Positions 18,789 to 27,670 of a stretch of DNA of 47,000 nt are shown one piece after another. Source of the stretch: Acidimicrobiaceae bacterium (GTDB lineage Bacteria; Actinomycetota; Acidimicrobiia; Acidimicrobiales; RAAP-2); assembly GCA_013044405.1 (NCBI GenBank), contig JABEUR010000023.1:1-47000 (forward strand), in the 5' to 3' direction. Under the pieces are notes generated by a model that worked only from the letters and a program-made list of their open reading frames with translations, was not told the origin of the DNA and did no database searches. The stretch's first letter is position 1. Each line of letters begins with the position of its first letter. The position numbers and the translations under genes were made by a program.

Positions 18789-20078
18789 CTACTTCGTGAA
18801 GTTGCGATACGGATTGAATTGGTCGCACATCGTGGCGACCCGCGAACGCACGTCCTTGATCGCACTCTCGTCGTCGCGCTGTCGTAAGGCGCGACTCATC
18901 AACTGGGCGATGTCGACGAACTGCTCTTCCTTCATCCCAGCCGTGGTCTGGGCCGCGCTCCCCACTCGAAGACCCGACGTGACGAAGGGACTTCGCGGGT
19001 CATCGGGAATCTGATTTCTGTTGGTGGTTATGCCAGCGAGGTCCAGTACCTCTTGAGCCACTTTGCCCGTTAGTTCTGCGTCGAAGTCGCGAAGGTCGAG
19101 AACGACCATATGGTTTTCGGTGCCGCCCGAGACGATGCGAAAGCCCTCGGCAGCGAGCGCTTTGGCAAACGCCTGCGCGTTGTTCACGATCTGACGTGCG
19201 TACTGCGAGAACGCCGGTTGGCTCGCCTCGTTGAACGCGACCGCCTTCGCTGCGATCGAGTGCTCCAGGGGACCGCCCTGCTGACCGGGGAAGACTGCCA
19301 TATCGATCTTCTTGGCGTGTTGCTCTCGGCACAGGATCGCTCCCCCACGAGGACCACGCAAGGTCTTGTGCGTGGTGAACGCCACGACGTCGGCGAAGGG
19401 AACCGGATTGGGATGAACGCCACCAGCGATGAGTCCGGCAACATGCGCTGAGTCGAACATGAGCAGCGCCCCCACTTCGTCAGCGATCTCACGAAAGGGC
19501 TGGGGGTCGATGAGCTGTGAGTACGCCGTGGCACCGGCGACGATGAGCTTCGGGCGGTGGCGCACGGCCAGATCACGGACGTTCTCGAAGTCAATGAACT
19601 CGCCCGGGTGCTCGGTGACATCGGATCGTGGTGTGACACCGTAGGAGACGAAGTTCCAGAACTTCGAAGTGATCGAAGCCGGCGAGCCGTGGGTGAGGTG
19701 ACCGCCCTGGTCGAGTCGCATCGCCAAGATCGTGTCACCTGGATCGAGCAACGCTTGGTACACCGCGACGTTGGCGTTGGCCCCGCTGTGGGGTTGAACA
19801 TTGGCGTGCTCGGCGCCAAAAAGCATCGTCAGACGTCGCCGGGCGAGGTCCTCGACTTCATCGACGATCTGGTTGCCTCCGTAGTAGCGACGCCCCGGAT
19901 ATCCCTCGGCGTACTTGTTGGTCAGGATGGAACCAGTGGCCGCCATCACGGCGGGTGAAGCGAAGTTCTCACTCGCGATCAGCTGCAAGGTGGTGGTCTG
20001 GCGGTCCCACTCGCGCGCGAGCAGGGACTTCAACTCCTCGTCGTTCGTTATCCACGCATCAAATGGTGAAGAACCCAT
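18789..20078 (-). CDS. glyA: GlyA, serine hydroxymethyltransferase
   Basis: A 429-residue PLP enzyme that interconverts serine and glycine and supplies one-carbon units to folate. Visible motifs are the N-terminal LQLIASENFAS, YPGRRYYGG, the PLP-lysine motif TTHKTLRGPRGG near residue 235, and the ending HPG/R-rich segment. Length is typical. An AGGAGG lies 14 nt before the ATG and an AAGG lies closer, both within the end of rpiB. It is followed 3 nt later by the wecA-like gene. Confidence 0.97.
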   Translation of the reverse strand: MGSSPFDAWITNDEELKSLLAREWDRQTTTLQLIASENFASPAVMAATGSILTNKYAEGYPGRRYYGGNQIVDEVEDLARRRLTMLFGAEHANVQPHSGANANVAVYQALLDPGDTILAMRLDQGGHLTHGSPASITSKFWNFVSYGVTPRSDVTEHPGEFIDFENVRDLAVRHRPKLIVAGATAYSQLIDPQPFREIADEVGALLMFDSAHVAGLIAGGVHPNPVPFADVVAFTTHKTLRGPRGGAILCREQHAKKIDMAVFPGQQGGPLEHSIAAKAVAFNEASQPAFSQYARQIVNNAQAFAKALAAEGFRIVSGGTENHMVVLDLRDFDAELTGKVAQEVLDLAGITTNRNQIPDDPRSPFVTSGLRVGSAAQTTAGMKEEQFVDIAQLMSRALRQRDDESAIKDVRSRVATMCDQFNPYRNFTK

Positions 20079-20084
20079 GTACGG

Positions 20085-20546
20085 TCACCTTTCCTCCTCG
20101 ACATTGCGTTCGTCGAGCGCGTGCAGTTTCGCGATTCGGCCCACGTGACGGCCTTCGCCGGGAATCGCGTTCAGCCAGGCTTCAAGCGCATCGAGCGCAA
20201 CGGGCGCACCGATGAGACGCGCACCCAGGCAGAGCACGTTGGCGTGGTTGTGCTCGCGCGCGAGGCGCGCGGAGGTGACGTCATGTACAACAGCGGCGCG
20301 AACTCCGGCGACCTTGTTGGCCGCGATCGATATTCCGATACCCGTTCCGCACACCACCACCCCCAACTCGGCGCGCCGTGACGCCACCGCGTTTCCAACC
20401 GCAGCACCGAAGTCCGGATAATCGACGGAATCGACGGAATTGTCGGTGCCCAGATCAATGACGTCGTGTCCCCACGACTCCAGTGTCGTAGCCAAGAGGT
20501 CCTTGAGGTCAAATCCGGCGTGGTCAGAACCCATGGCGATTCGCAT
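20085..20546 (-). CDS. rpiB: RpiB, ribose-5-phosphate isomerase B
   Basis: A 153-residue RpiB/LacAB-family isomerase of the pentose phosphate pathway. The N-terminus IAMGSDHAGFDLK, the active-site Cys in VVCGTGIGISIAANK and the phosphate-binding EHNHANVLCLGARL are all present. ATG at 20546 is chosen since GGTGGAG lies about 6-9 nt upstream and the family starts there; a longer frame exists but is not conserved. It is the first gene of the long minus-strand rpiB-atpC cluster. Confidence 0.95.
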   Translation of the reverse strand: MRIAMGSDHAGFDLKDLLATTLESWGHDVIDLGTDNSVDSVDYPDFGAAVGNAVASRRAELGVVVCGTGIGISIAANKVAGVRAAVVHDVTSARLAREHNHANVLCLGARLIGAPVALDALEAWLNAIPGEGRHVGRIAKLHALDERNVEEER

Positions 20547-20694
20547 CGTCTCCACCCTACCGGAGCGATGACCCGTTTCCGTGAGGAGATCGGTGTTCGC
20601 GTACGACGAGCGTCTCGTGCTGCGCCGTCTAGACACATCTCGTCACCGACCTTGACACTTTGAGCAACATTCGAGGCGTAACTAGTATCGGGCC
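20547..20694. other. Divergent intergenic region rpiB / carboxylase operon
   Basis: This 148-bp gap must hold the promoter of the rpiB-glyA-wecA-atp cluster (minus) and that of the carboxylase operon (plus). The plus promoter is visible (20660-20688). An inverted repeat ACGAG-CGT-CTCGT lies near 20605. No convincing minus-strand promoter was found. Confidence 0.35.
20660..20688 (+). promoter_or_regulatory. Predicted promoter of the carboxylase/AtuA operon (leaderless)
   Basis: TTGAGC (20660-20665), a 17-bp spacer and TAGTAT (20683-20688) form a good promoter. The -10 ends 6 nt before the ATG at 20695, so transcription should start on the start codon, and no ribosome binding site is present. 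A perfect TTGACA at 20652-20657 lies just upstream but is 25 bp from the -10. Confidence 0.6.
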
Positions 20695-22332
20695 ATGAAG
20701 CAAGTACTGCTGGCACCCGCCTTGCGCTCGACCTTGGACGTTGCATCCGAGCAGTTCGCCAAGAACCGAACCGACATGCTCGAGCAGTTGGGTGTCATTG
20801 ACAACTTGCTCGACGAGGCCGAGGCCGGTGGCGGTCAAAAGGCGATGGACCGGCTGCGTTCGCGCGGAAAGTTACCAGTGCGCGAGCGCATCGCGATGGT
20901 GCTCGACCCCGACTCGCCATTCCTGGAGATCTCCGCGCTGGCGGGCTATGACTCGGACTACACCATGGGTGGCGGAATGATTGTCGGCATCGGGGTGATA
21001 GCGGGAATCGAGTGCGTCGTCATGGCCAACGACCCCACGGTATTAGGTGGCGCGCTCACCGCATATTCGGCCAAGAAGTGGGCTCGCGCACTCGAGATTG
21101 CCCGTGACAACCGAATCCCGTACGTCAGTTTCGTCGAGTCCGCCGGTGCGGACCTGCGGGTGGGTAGCGGCGGCGGCGGGCGGATGCACACCGGTCACTT
21201 CGCCGAAAGTGGCCGGTTCTTCTATGACCTGATTGAACTGTCAAAGATGCGCGTGCCCACGGTGTGCGTGGTCTTCGGCTCCTCAACGGCCGGTGGTGCC
21301 TATCAACCCGGTCTGTCGGACTACAACATCGTCGTGAAGAACCAGTCCAAGGTCTTCCTCGCCGGCCCCCCATTGGTGAAGATGGCCACCGGCGAAGAGT
21401 CGGACGACGAGACCTTGGGCGGTGCTCAGCTCCACGCTGAGGTCTCAGGTCTCGGTGACTACTTCGCCGAAGACGAGATGGACGCCATTCGAATGTGTCG
21501 TGAGGTTGTCTCTCATCTCAATTGGCGCAAACACGGTCCTGGCGCGAACCCCGTCCACGATTCGCCGATCTACGACCCCGAAGAGCTGCTCGGCATCGTC
21601 AGCCGCGACCTTCGCCAACCCGTCGACGTTCGAGACGTCATCGCTCGAGTCGTGGACGGATCGAGGTTCGAGGAGTTCAAGGCGCGATACGGCAACACCA
21701 TGATCTGTGGGTGGGCCAGCATCGATGGCTACCCCGTGGGCATACTGGGCAACAACGGCGTCATCTACCCCCGGGCCGCCGAGAAGGCCGGACAGTTCAT
21801 CCAGCTCTGCAATCAGATCGACGTGCCCCTGGTGTTCATCCAGAACATCACCGGATACATGGTTGGCAAGGACGCCGAAGCCGACGGGATCATCAAGAAG
21901 GGGTCCCAGATGCTCAATGCGGTCACCAATTCAACGGTTCCCCACCTCACGTTGATCGTCGGTTCCTCATACGGCGCAGGAACCTATGGGATGTCGGGGC
22001 GCGCCTTTGGGAATCGGTTCACGTTCTTGTGGCCCACCGCCAAGATTGCCGTCATGGGTCCCAAGCAGATCGCCGGTGTCATGTCCCAGGTGCGTCGTGG
22101 GCAAGCTGCCAGGAAGGGCCTCGAGTTTGATGAGGAGGAGGATCGAAAAATAGTCGAGATGGTCGAGGAGGCCCAGGAGAAGGGTTCGCTCGCCCTCGCC
22201 GCCACCGGCGCGATCAGTGATGACGGGATCATTGATCCGCGTGATACGCGAACCGTATTGAGCTTGTGCCTGTCGGTCGTGCGCACCAGACCCATCGAGG
22301 GCGCGACCAGCTACGGCGTGTTTCGCCTATGA
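20695..22332 (+). CDS. Acyl-CoA carboxylase beta subunit (methylcrotonyl/geranyl-CoA carboxylase type)
   Basis: A 545-residue carboxyltransferase subunit that moves CO2 from carboxybiotin to an acyl-CoA. The N-terminal half has the oxyanion motif GSSTAGGAYQPGLSDY and the C-terminal half has GSSYGAGTYGMSGRAF. The AGGAY-x-P form resembles MCC/GCC beta subunits (LiuB/AtuC) rather than propionyl-CoA carboxylase (CAGGAVYSP). It is the first gene of a five-gene operon and overlaps the alpha subunit gene by 4 bp (ATGA). Neighbouring AtuA and enoyl-CoA hydratase genes favour a branched or terpenoid acyl-CoA substrate. The exact substrate cannot be fixed by reading alone. Confidence 0.9.
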   Translation: MKQVLLAPALRSTLDVASEQFAKNRTDMLEQLGVIDNLLDEAEAGGGQKAMDRLRSRGKLPVRERIAMVLDPDSPFLEISALAGYDSDYTMGGGMIVGIGVIAGIECVVMANDPTVLGGALTAYSAKKWARALEIARDNRIPYVSFVESAGADLRVGSGGGGRMHTGHFAESGRFFYDLIELSKMRVPTVCVVFGSSTAGGAYQPGLSDYNIVVKNQSKVFLAGPPLVKMATGEESDDETLGGAQLHAEVSGLGDYFAEDEMDAIRMCREVVSHLNWRKHGPGANPVHDSPIYDPEELLGIVSRDLRQPVDVRDVIARVVDGSRFEEFKARYGNTMICGWASIDGYPVGILGNNGVIYPRAAEKAGQFIQLCNQIDVPLVFIQNITGYMVGKDAEADGIIKKGSQMLNAVTNSTVPHLTLIVGSSYGAGTYGMSGRAFGNRFTFLWPTAKIAVMGPKQIAGVMSQVRRGQAARKGLEFDEEEDRKIVEMVEEAQEKGSLALAATGAISDDGIIDPRDTRTVLSLCLSVVRTRPIEGATSYGVFRL

Positions 22333-24269
22333 CGTTCTCCAGTGTGCTCATCGCCAACCGCGGCGAGATCGCCCGGCGGATCATTCGCGGAGCCCACGCC
22401 ATGGGAATCCGCTGCGTTTGCGTCTTCGTCGACGCCGACGCCGACGCGCCCTACGTGCTCGAGGCCGACGAGTCGGTCCGTCTCGAAACCGGCTACCTCG
22501 ACGGCGAAGCCATCATCAGTGCCGCTAAGCGGTGTGGGGCCCAAGCGGTCCACCCCGGTTACGGCTACCTCTCAGAGAACGCCGACTTCGCTCGGCGCGT
22601 CGAAGAGGCGGGTCTGGTTTGGGTCGGACCATCACCACAGGTCATCTCGGCAATGGGCGACAAGTTGGCCGCCAAGCAGCTCGCGCTTGACGCCGGTGTC
22701 GCGGTCCTGGCATCGAGTGAGCGGCCCGAGGACGCCGACTCCATTGGCTATCCGTTGATGATCAAAGCCGCCGCTGGGGGCGGCGGCAAGGGGATGCGAA
22801 TCGTCAACGACGTCTCTCAGCTCGATGAGTCGATCAACGCGGCTCGACGCGAGGCACTGAGTGGATTCGGAGACGACCGGGTCTTCCTCGAACACTACGT
22901 GGCCAATTCACGCCACATCGAGGTCCAGATTCTCGGCGACCACTTCGGTAACCTCGTTCACCTCGGCGAGCGCGAATGCTCCATTCAGCGACGCCATCAG
23001 AAGCTGATCGAGGAGTCGCCATCGCCCGTGGTCGACTCGACGATGCGCGAAGCCATGGGCCACGCGGCGCTCACGCTGGCGCGAGCCATTGGCTATCAGT
23101 CGGCGGGCACGGTGGAGTTCCTCGTCGACGACGACTCTCGAGATTTTTACTTCCTCGAAGTCAACACCCGACTCCAGGTGGAGCATCCGGTCACCGAGGA
23201 AGTGACCGGCATCGACCTCGTGCGCGAGCAGTTTCGCATCGCCGCCGGAGCGCCCCTCGGCTACGTTCAGTCCGACATCAGCTTCTCGGGATGGGCGATC
23301 GAAGCGAGGCTCTGTGCCGAGGACCCGGCTGCCGGTTTCCTCCCCGCCACCGGGACGATCGCGGCCTTCGATATGGCGCCTTCACCGGTCGTTCGACTCG
23401 AGTCAGGCGTTGGGGCAGGTTCGGTGATCGGTGTCGCCTTCGATCCGATGCTGGCCAAGGTCATTGCCTACGCGCCAACGCGAAGCGAAGCGGCCGCGAA
23501 ACTCGCTCTGGCCCTCGAAGGCATGCACCTAGGAGGAGTGGTCACCAATCGCGACTTCCTGGCCGCCACCCTTCGCCATCAGCACTTTCTCGCCGGTGCA
23601 ACCACGACCGCCTTCATCGATCACTCCAATCCTGCACGGACCTTGGTGCTGAGCGTCGAAGAGTTCGACTTCGTCACCGCCGCGGCGGCGCTCTGGCTCC
23701 AGGGGGAGAATCGGGCGCGAGCCACGGTGCTGGGCAACCTACCCAGTGGGTGGCGAAACGCACGTCTGCCGCACCAGAGCGTGGAGCTTCGCCACAACGG
23801 AGAGCGACACGAGGTGCGCTACCGCGCCCGACGCGATGGATCCTTCATGGTCGGTTCGGACAACGTCGCCATCGTCCACCGCTGGAGTGGCCGGGAGATC
23901 GACCTCGAGGTCAACGGGGCACGAGCCGTGGTTCGCATCACGCGCCTGAACGACGTGCTCCTCGTCCAGAGCCGTCGAGGAACCGTCACGTTCGCGTTGA
24001 CACCGCGCTTCGCTCCCCCCGAGTCGGACCCCGTCCTTGGAGGACTCAACGCACCCATGCCCGGAGTGATCATCGACGTCCGCGTTGCGCCCGGGCAGAC
24101 GGTTTCGGCCGGGGAGACCCTCATGGTCATGGAGGCAATGAAGATGGAGCACGTGATCAGTGCGCCGGGTGATGGCGTGGTGGTTGAAGTCTTCGTGAGC
24201 GCGGGCGAGCAAGTCGAGAATGGAGCAACCCTCTTGAGCGTTGAGCAACCAGGACTGAACGGAGAATGA
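22329..24269 (+). CDS. Acyl-CoA carboxylase alpha subunit (biotin carboxylase plus biotin carrier domain)
   Basis: A 646-residue protein. The biotin carboxylase part starts SSVLIANRGEIARRIIRGA and has the ATP-grasp glycine loop KAAAGGGGKGMRIV and the FLEVNTRLQVEHPVTEE active-site segment. A BT-like linker follows, then a biotinyl domain with MEAMKMEH near the end; Lys605 is the biotin site. It pairs with the beta subunit encoded just upstream, whose stop codon it overlaps. The atuA GTG begins 1 nt after its stop codon. It resembles LiuD/AtuF. Confidence 0.93.
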   Translation: MTFSSVLIANRGEIARRIIRGAHAMGIRCVCVFVDADADAPYVLEADESVRLETGYLDGEAIISAAKRCGAQAVHPGYGYLSENADFARRVEEAGLVWVGPSPQVISAMGDKLAAKQLALDAGVAVLASSERPEDADSIGYPLMIKAAAGGGGKGMRIVNDVSQLDESINAARREALSGFGDDRVFLEHYVANSRHIEVQILGDHFGNLVHLGERECSIQRRHQKLIEESPSPVVDSTMREAMGHAALTLARAIGYQSAGTVEFLVDDDSRDFYFLEVNTRLQVEHPVTEEVTGIDLVREQFRIAAGAPLGYVQSDISFSGWAIEARLCAEDPAAGFLPATGTIAAFDMAPSPVVRLESGVGAGSVIGVAFDPMLAKVIAYAPTRSEAAAKLALALEGMHLGGVVTNRDFLAATLRHQHFLAGATTTAFIDHSNPARTLVLSVEEFDFVTAAAALWLQGENRARATVLGNLPSGWRNARLPHQSVELRHNGERHEVRYRARRDGSFMVGSDNVAIVHRWSGREIDLEVNGARAVVRITRLNDVLLVQSRRGTVTFALTPRFAPPESDPVLGGLNAPMPGVIIDVRVAPGQTVSAGETLMVMEAMKMEHVISAPGDGVVVEVFVSAGEQVENGATLLSVEQPGLNGE

Positions 24270-24270
24270 C

Positions 24271-26037
24271 GTGACCCTACCCATTCGTATTGCGAACTGT
24301 TCGGGCTTTTATGGTGACCGCATCTCGGCGGCTTACGAGATGGTCAACGACGGACCGATCGACGTGCTGACCGGCGACTGGCTCGCCGAACTCACGATGC
24401 TGATCCTCGCTCGCACCCAAGCGAAGCATCCCGGCGGCGGTTACGCGCGCAGCTTCCTCACCCAGATGGAACAGGTCATGGGAACGTGCCTCGAGCGCGG
24501 CATCAAGGTGGTCTCGAACGCCGGCGGGCTCGACCCCGACCACTGTGCCGAGGCCGTCTACCAGATCGGTGAGAAGTTGGGCCTCTCACCAAAGATCGCC
24601 TACGTCAGCGGAGACAATCTCATGGGCCGCCTCGAGGAACTGCGCTCTTCGGGCGTGGACCTGGCGCACTTCGAGACCGGCGAACCCGTCGGAGACCTAT
24701 CGCGATTCATCACCGCCAACGCGTACCTCGGATGTTTTGGCATCGTCGAGGCGCTCTCGCAGGGAGCCGACATCGTCATCACGGGTCGCGTCACGGATGC
24801 GGCCGTCGTCTGCGGACCGGCGGCCTGGCATCACGGCTGGGCCCGTGACGACTGGGATGCGCTCGCGGGCGCCGTGGTCGCCGGACACGTGATCGAATGC
24901 GGAGCACAGGTAAGTGGTGGCAACTACTCGTTCTTCACCGAGGTCCAAGGTATGACCCGGGTCGGTTTTCCTTGGGTCGAGGTCGCCCAGGACGGCTCGT
25001 CCATTGTCGGCAAGCACGATGGCACGGGAGGCGAAGTCTCCATCGGGACGGTTACCTCACAGCTTCTCTACGAGATTGCCACCCCGACGTATCTTGGCCC
25101 CGACGTGTCAGCGCGATTCGACACCGTGCACCTAGAACAGGTTGCGACCGACCGGGTGAGGATCAGCGGCACCAAGGGCGAACCGCCGCCTACGACCCTG
25201 AAGGTGGCGATGAACGAAGTCGGGGGTTACCGCAAGGATCTCAACGTCGCCTTGACCGGTCTGGACATCGAGAAGAAGGCCGAACTGGTCGAAGCAGCCT
25301 TCTGGCTCGCCTGCCCCTTCGGGCCCGAGGACTTCGACAGCGTCAAAACGCGAGTGATCAGAACCGACAAGCTCGACCCGCCAACGAACGAAGAGGCAGT
25401 CGCGCTTTGGCGCATCACCCTCAAGGACCGTGACGAACGAAAGGTGGGCCGCGCGCTCGCCAACGCCGTGGTCGAGATAGCCCTCGCCACCATCCCGGGT
25501 TATTTCAACGTCGGCGCAAGTCCGGGACCGGGCGCCCCCTTCGGCGTCTATCGACCGGCCCTGGTTCCGGCCGAACTCGTCCCCCAGTACGTCACCCTGC
25601 TCTCTGGCGAACGAACCGTCGTCGACTCGGTGGCTCCTCGCGCGCACGTCGTGGTGGTGGGCGATGACGGACCTCGGGTACCACTCGCGTCAGGCCCGAC
25701 CACGAGAGCGCCACTCGGACGACTCTTCGGGACACGATCGGGCGACAAGGGGGGTAACGCCAATCTCGGCATCTTCGCACGAAGTGACGAGGCGTGGGCG
25801 TGGCTCGACGATTTCCTCACGGTCGAACGACTTCGCGAACTTCTCCCCGAAACCGCGGCCCTGGCGATCGAGCGCCACCGCCTCGGCGCCATTCGATCGC
25901 TCAACTTCCTGATTCACGATCTTCTTGAAGAGGGGGTCGCCGCATCCTCTCGTCAGGACGCACAGGCCAAGGGGCTGGGTGAGTGGCTGCGCAGTCGCTA
26001 CGTCGAGCTACCCGTTTCGTTGCTCGAGGCGTCATGA
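24271..26037 (+). CDS. atuA: AtuA-family protein (DUF1446 plus C-terminal ferredoxin-fold domain)
   Basis: A 588-residue protein of the acyclic-terpene-utilisation AtuA family, known from the Pseudomonas atu cluster but without an assigned reaction. The large N-terminal DUF1446 domain (about 1-450) starts IRIANCSGFYGDRISAAYEM and contains VSNAGGLDPDH, the ITGRVTDAAVVCGP segment and HDGTGGEVS. The C-terminal ~110 residues carry the AtuA-C pattern GTRSGDKGGNANLGIFAR. It starts with GTG 1 nt after the carboxylase stop codon and its own stop codon overlaps the next ATG. The tight linkage to a biotin carboxylase suggests a step close to the carboxylated CoA ester. Confidence 0.88.
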   Translation: MTLPIRIANCSGFYGDRISAAYEMVNDGPIDVLTGDWLAELTMLILARTQAKHPGGGYARSFLTQMEQVMGTCLERGIKVVSNAGGLDPDHCAEAVYQIGEKLGLSPKIAYVSGDNLMGRLEELRSSGVDLAHFETGEPVGDLSRFITANAYLGCFGIVEALSQGADIVITGRVTDAAVVCGPAAWHHGWARDDWDALAGAVVAGHVIECGAQVSGGNYSFFTEVQGMTRVGFPWVEVAQDGSSIVGKHDGTGGEVSIGTVTSQLLYEIATPTYLGPDVSARFDTVHLEQVATDRVRISGTKGEPPPTTLKVAMNEVGGYRKDLNVALTGLDIEKKAELVEAAFWLACPFGPEDFDSVKTRVIRTDKLDPPTNEEAVALWRITLKDRDERKVGRALANAVVEIALATIPGYFNVGASPGPGAPFGVYRPALVPAELVPQYVTLLSGERTVVDSVAPRAHVVVVGDDGPRVPLASGPTTRAPLGRLFGTRSGDKGGNANLGIFARSDEAWAWLDDFLTVERLRELLPETAALAIERHRLGAIRSLNFLIHDLLEEGVAASSRQDAQAKGLGEWLRSRYVELPVSLLEAS

Positions 26038-26837
26038 GCGAGCTCGACGAACTGCGCACAGATCTGATCGACGAGCAGCGCAGCCTCGACGCGCTCGTCG
26101 CGCACATCGACGAGCGCCAGTGGCGCCTCGACACGCCGAGTCCGGGATGGAACGTTGCGGACCAGATCGGGCACCTCGCCTATTTCGACGAGGCGGCCCG
26201 GACCGCGATCTTGAGTCCGCAACGGTTTCGCGCCAGTGTTGGCGAACTCTTCGAGGGCGCTCGCCACAAGGGTCTGGACGCCTTCACCCTCGAGACCTTT
26301 CGCGCGATGACCTCCGAGCAGTTGTTGGCGACCTGGCGCGAGAACCGGCGCGGCCTCGCCGAAGCGGCCCACGGTCTGAGCGAGGCGACTCGGGTGGACT
26401 GGTATGGACCCTCCATGGGTGCGAAGTCCTTTTTGACTGCGCGCCTGATGGAGACGTGGGCCCACGGTACCGACGTCGCCGACGCACTGGGCCTGCACCT
26501 CACGCCGAGCGACCGCCTTCGCCACATCGCGCAGTTGGGCTTCATCACGAGGAAGTGGTCGTACCAGATACGCGGCGAAGAGGTGCCCGATGGGCGCGTG
26601 CGAGTGAGCCTGAGCGGACCATCGGGAACGCAGTGGACCTGGGGCGAAGAGAATGCCGACGACGAGGTTCGCGGCGATGTCGAGGACTTCTGTCTGGTGG
26701 TGACCCAACGCCGTCACCTGGACGACACGGATTTAGAGGTGGGCGAGCTCGCCAGGCACTGGCTGGTGCGAGCCCAGGCCTTCGCGGGCGCACCGAGCGA
26801 GGGACCCCCGGCGAAAGGTCGACATGGCACTCCTTGA
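26034..26837 (+). CDS. TIGR03084-family protein (DinB/maleylpyruvate isomerase-like fold)
   Basis: A 267-residue protein. The N-terminal four-helix part resembles the mycothiol-dependent maleylpyruvate isomerase N-terminal domain (DinB-like): TPSPGWNVADQIGHLAYFDEAA with His47, and METWAHGTDVADALG supplying further metal-ligand-type histidines. A TIGR03084-like C-terminal part follows. Such proteins are found mostly in actinobacteria beside AtuA genes, and their reaction is unknown. The start overlaps the atuA stop codon (ATGA) and its end overlaps the next gene by 14 bp. It may be a mycothiol-dependent enzyme, but that is inference. Confidence 0.78.
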   Translation: MSELDELRTDLIDEQRSLDALVAHIDERQWRLDTPSPGWNVADQIGHLAYFDEAARTAILSPQRFRASVGELFEGARHKGLDAFTLETFRAMTSEQLLATWRENRRGLAEAAHGLSEATRVDWYGPSMGAKSFLTARLMETWAHGTDVADALGLHLTPSDRLRHIAQLGFITRKWSYQIRGEEVPDGRVRVSLSGPSGTQWTWGEENADDEVRGDVEDFCLVVTQRRHLDDTDLEVGELARHWLVRAQAFAGAPSEGPPAKGRHGTP

Positions 26838-27609
26838 GAGCAGCTTCGAGCACGGCGTGATGACGGTCACGCTCAACGACGTCGAACGACGCAATGCACT
26901 GAGCCGAGCCCTGATCGAAGAGCTCATCGACCTCATCGATCTCATCGATGCCCGAGGCGACGTGCGAGTCGCCGTTCTGACCAATCGCGGAAGTGTCTTT
27001 TGCGCGGGCGCCAATCTCAGCGAGTTCTCCACCAAGGGTTCGGCGACCAACAACCGAACCATCGAACTGAGCCAACTGTTGATGCGCTTTCGCGAGTCAC
27101 CAAAGCCGTGGGTCGGCAGGATCGACGGCCACTGCATGGGTGGAGGCGTGGGTCTGGCGGCGGTGATGGACATCTCGATCGCCAGTACCGCGTCCAAATT
27201 CGCCTTCAGCGAAGTGCGCCTCGGTGTAGCCCCCGCCGTGATCTCGGTGGTGGTGCTCCCGAAGCTGCGCGTCGCCGATGCCCAGATGCGAATGCTGCGA
27301 GGCGACCGCTTCAGCGCTGCGCAAGCCGCCGACATGGGTCTGATCAACCTTGCACTCGAGGCGAGCGATCTCGACGCCGTCCTCCAAGAGATCGTGCATG
27401 ACCTCATTTCGGGTGCACCCGAAGCCCTGGCCGTGACCAAGCAACTCATGATGCGGGTGCCGGCAATGGGCACTGACGACGCGTTCGCCTGGACTGCTGA
27501 GATCTCGGCTGAGCGATTCGCCAGTGACGAGGCCCGCGAAGGTATGGCGGCATTCTTCGAGAAGCGGCCCGCTCGCTGGGTCGGGCGAACACCCCAAGCC
27601 GGAGACTGA
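26824..27609 (+). CDS. Enoyl-CoA hydratase/isomerase-family protein (AtuE/LiuC-like)
   Basis: A 261-residue crotonase-fold protein. The oxyanion-hole segments FCAGANLSEF and GHCMGGGVGLAAVMDISIAS are present, with FAFSEVRLGVAPAVIS carrying the usual catalytic Glu region. Its place as the last gene of the carboxylase operon fits a hydratase acting on the carboxylated enoyl-CoA (methylglutaconyl- or isohexenylglutaconyl-CoA), by analogy with LiuC and AtuE. AAAGG sits 6-7 nt before the ATG. No acyl-CoA dehydrogenase or lyase gene is in the window to complete such a pathway. Three 9-bp repeats near its start encode Leu-Ile-Asp three times. Confidence 0.88.
   Translation: MALLESSFEHGVMTVTLNDVERRNALSRALIEELIDLIDLIDARGDVRVAVLTNRGSVFCAGANLSEFSTKGSATNNRTIELSQLLMRFRESPKPWVGRIDGHCMGGGVGLAAVMDISIASTASKFAFSEVRLGVAPAVISVVVLPKLRVADAQMRMLRGDRFSAAQAADMGLINLALEASDLDAVLQEIVHDLISGAPEALAVTKQLMMRVPAMGTDDAFAWTAEISAERFASDEAREGMAAFFEKRPARWVGRTPQAGD
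26923..26949 (+). repeat. Triple 9-bp in-frame tandem repeat
   Basis: CTCATCGAC, CTCATCGAT and CTCATCGAT follow each other and encode (LID)x3 in the enoyl-CoA hydratase. The protein length in this helix matches other family members, so this is probably chance or ordinary helix periodicity, not an expansion. Confidence 0.6.
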
Positions 27610-27643
27610 CGATCGTCCTTCGCCCAGAGCGCAGGACGGATCG
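27610..27643. terminator. Possible bidirectional terminator hairpin
   Basis: CGATCGTCCT (27610-27619) pairs with AGGACGGATCG (27633-27643) with one bulged G, giving 10 base pairs around a 13-nt loop. It sits between the convergent enoyl-CoA hydratase and tsaC genes. There is no T-run on either side, so it is not a classical intrinsic terminator. Confidence 0.45.
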
Positions 27644-27670
27644 AACCAGGTCGCGCCCAGGGTCGCTGAC

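Noticed and set aside
20421-20445. Repeated ATCGACGGA units within rpiB
   Set aside because: They are in-frame coding sequence (Ser-Val-Asp repeats) with only two copies and no sign of a functional element.
22976-24172. A 398-codon open frame overlapping the carboxylase alpha gene
   Set aside because: Arg/His/Gly-rich composition typical of a shifted frame; the alpha subunit frame is fully conserved through its biotin site.
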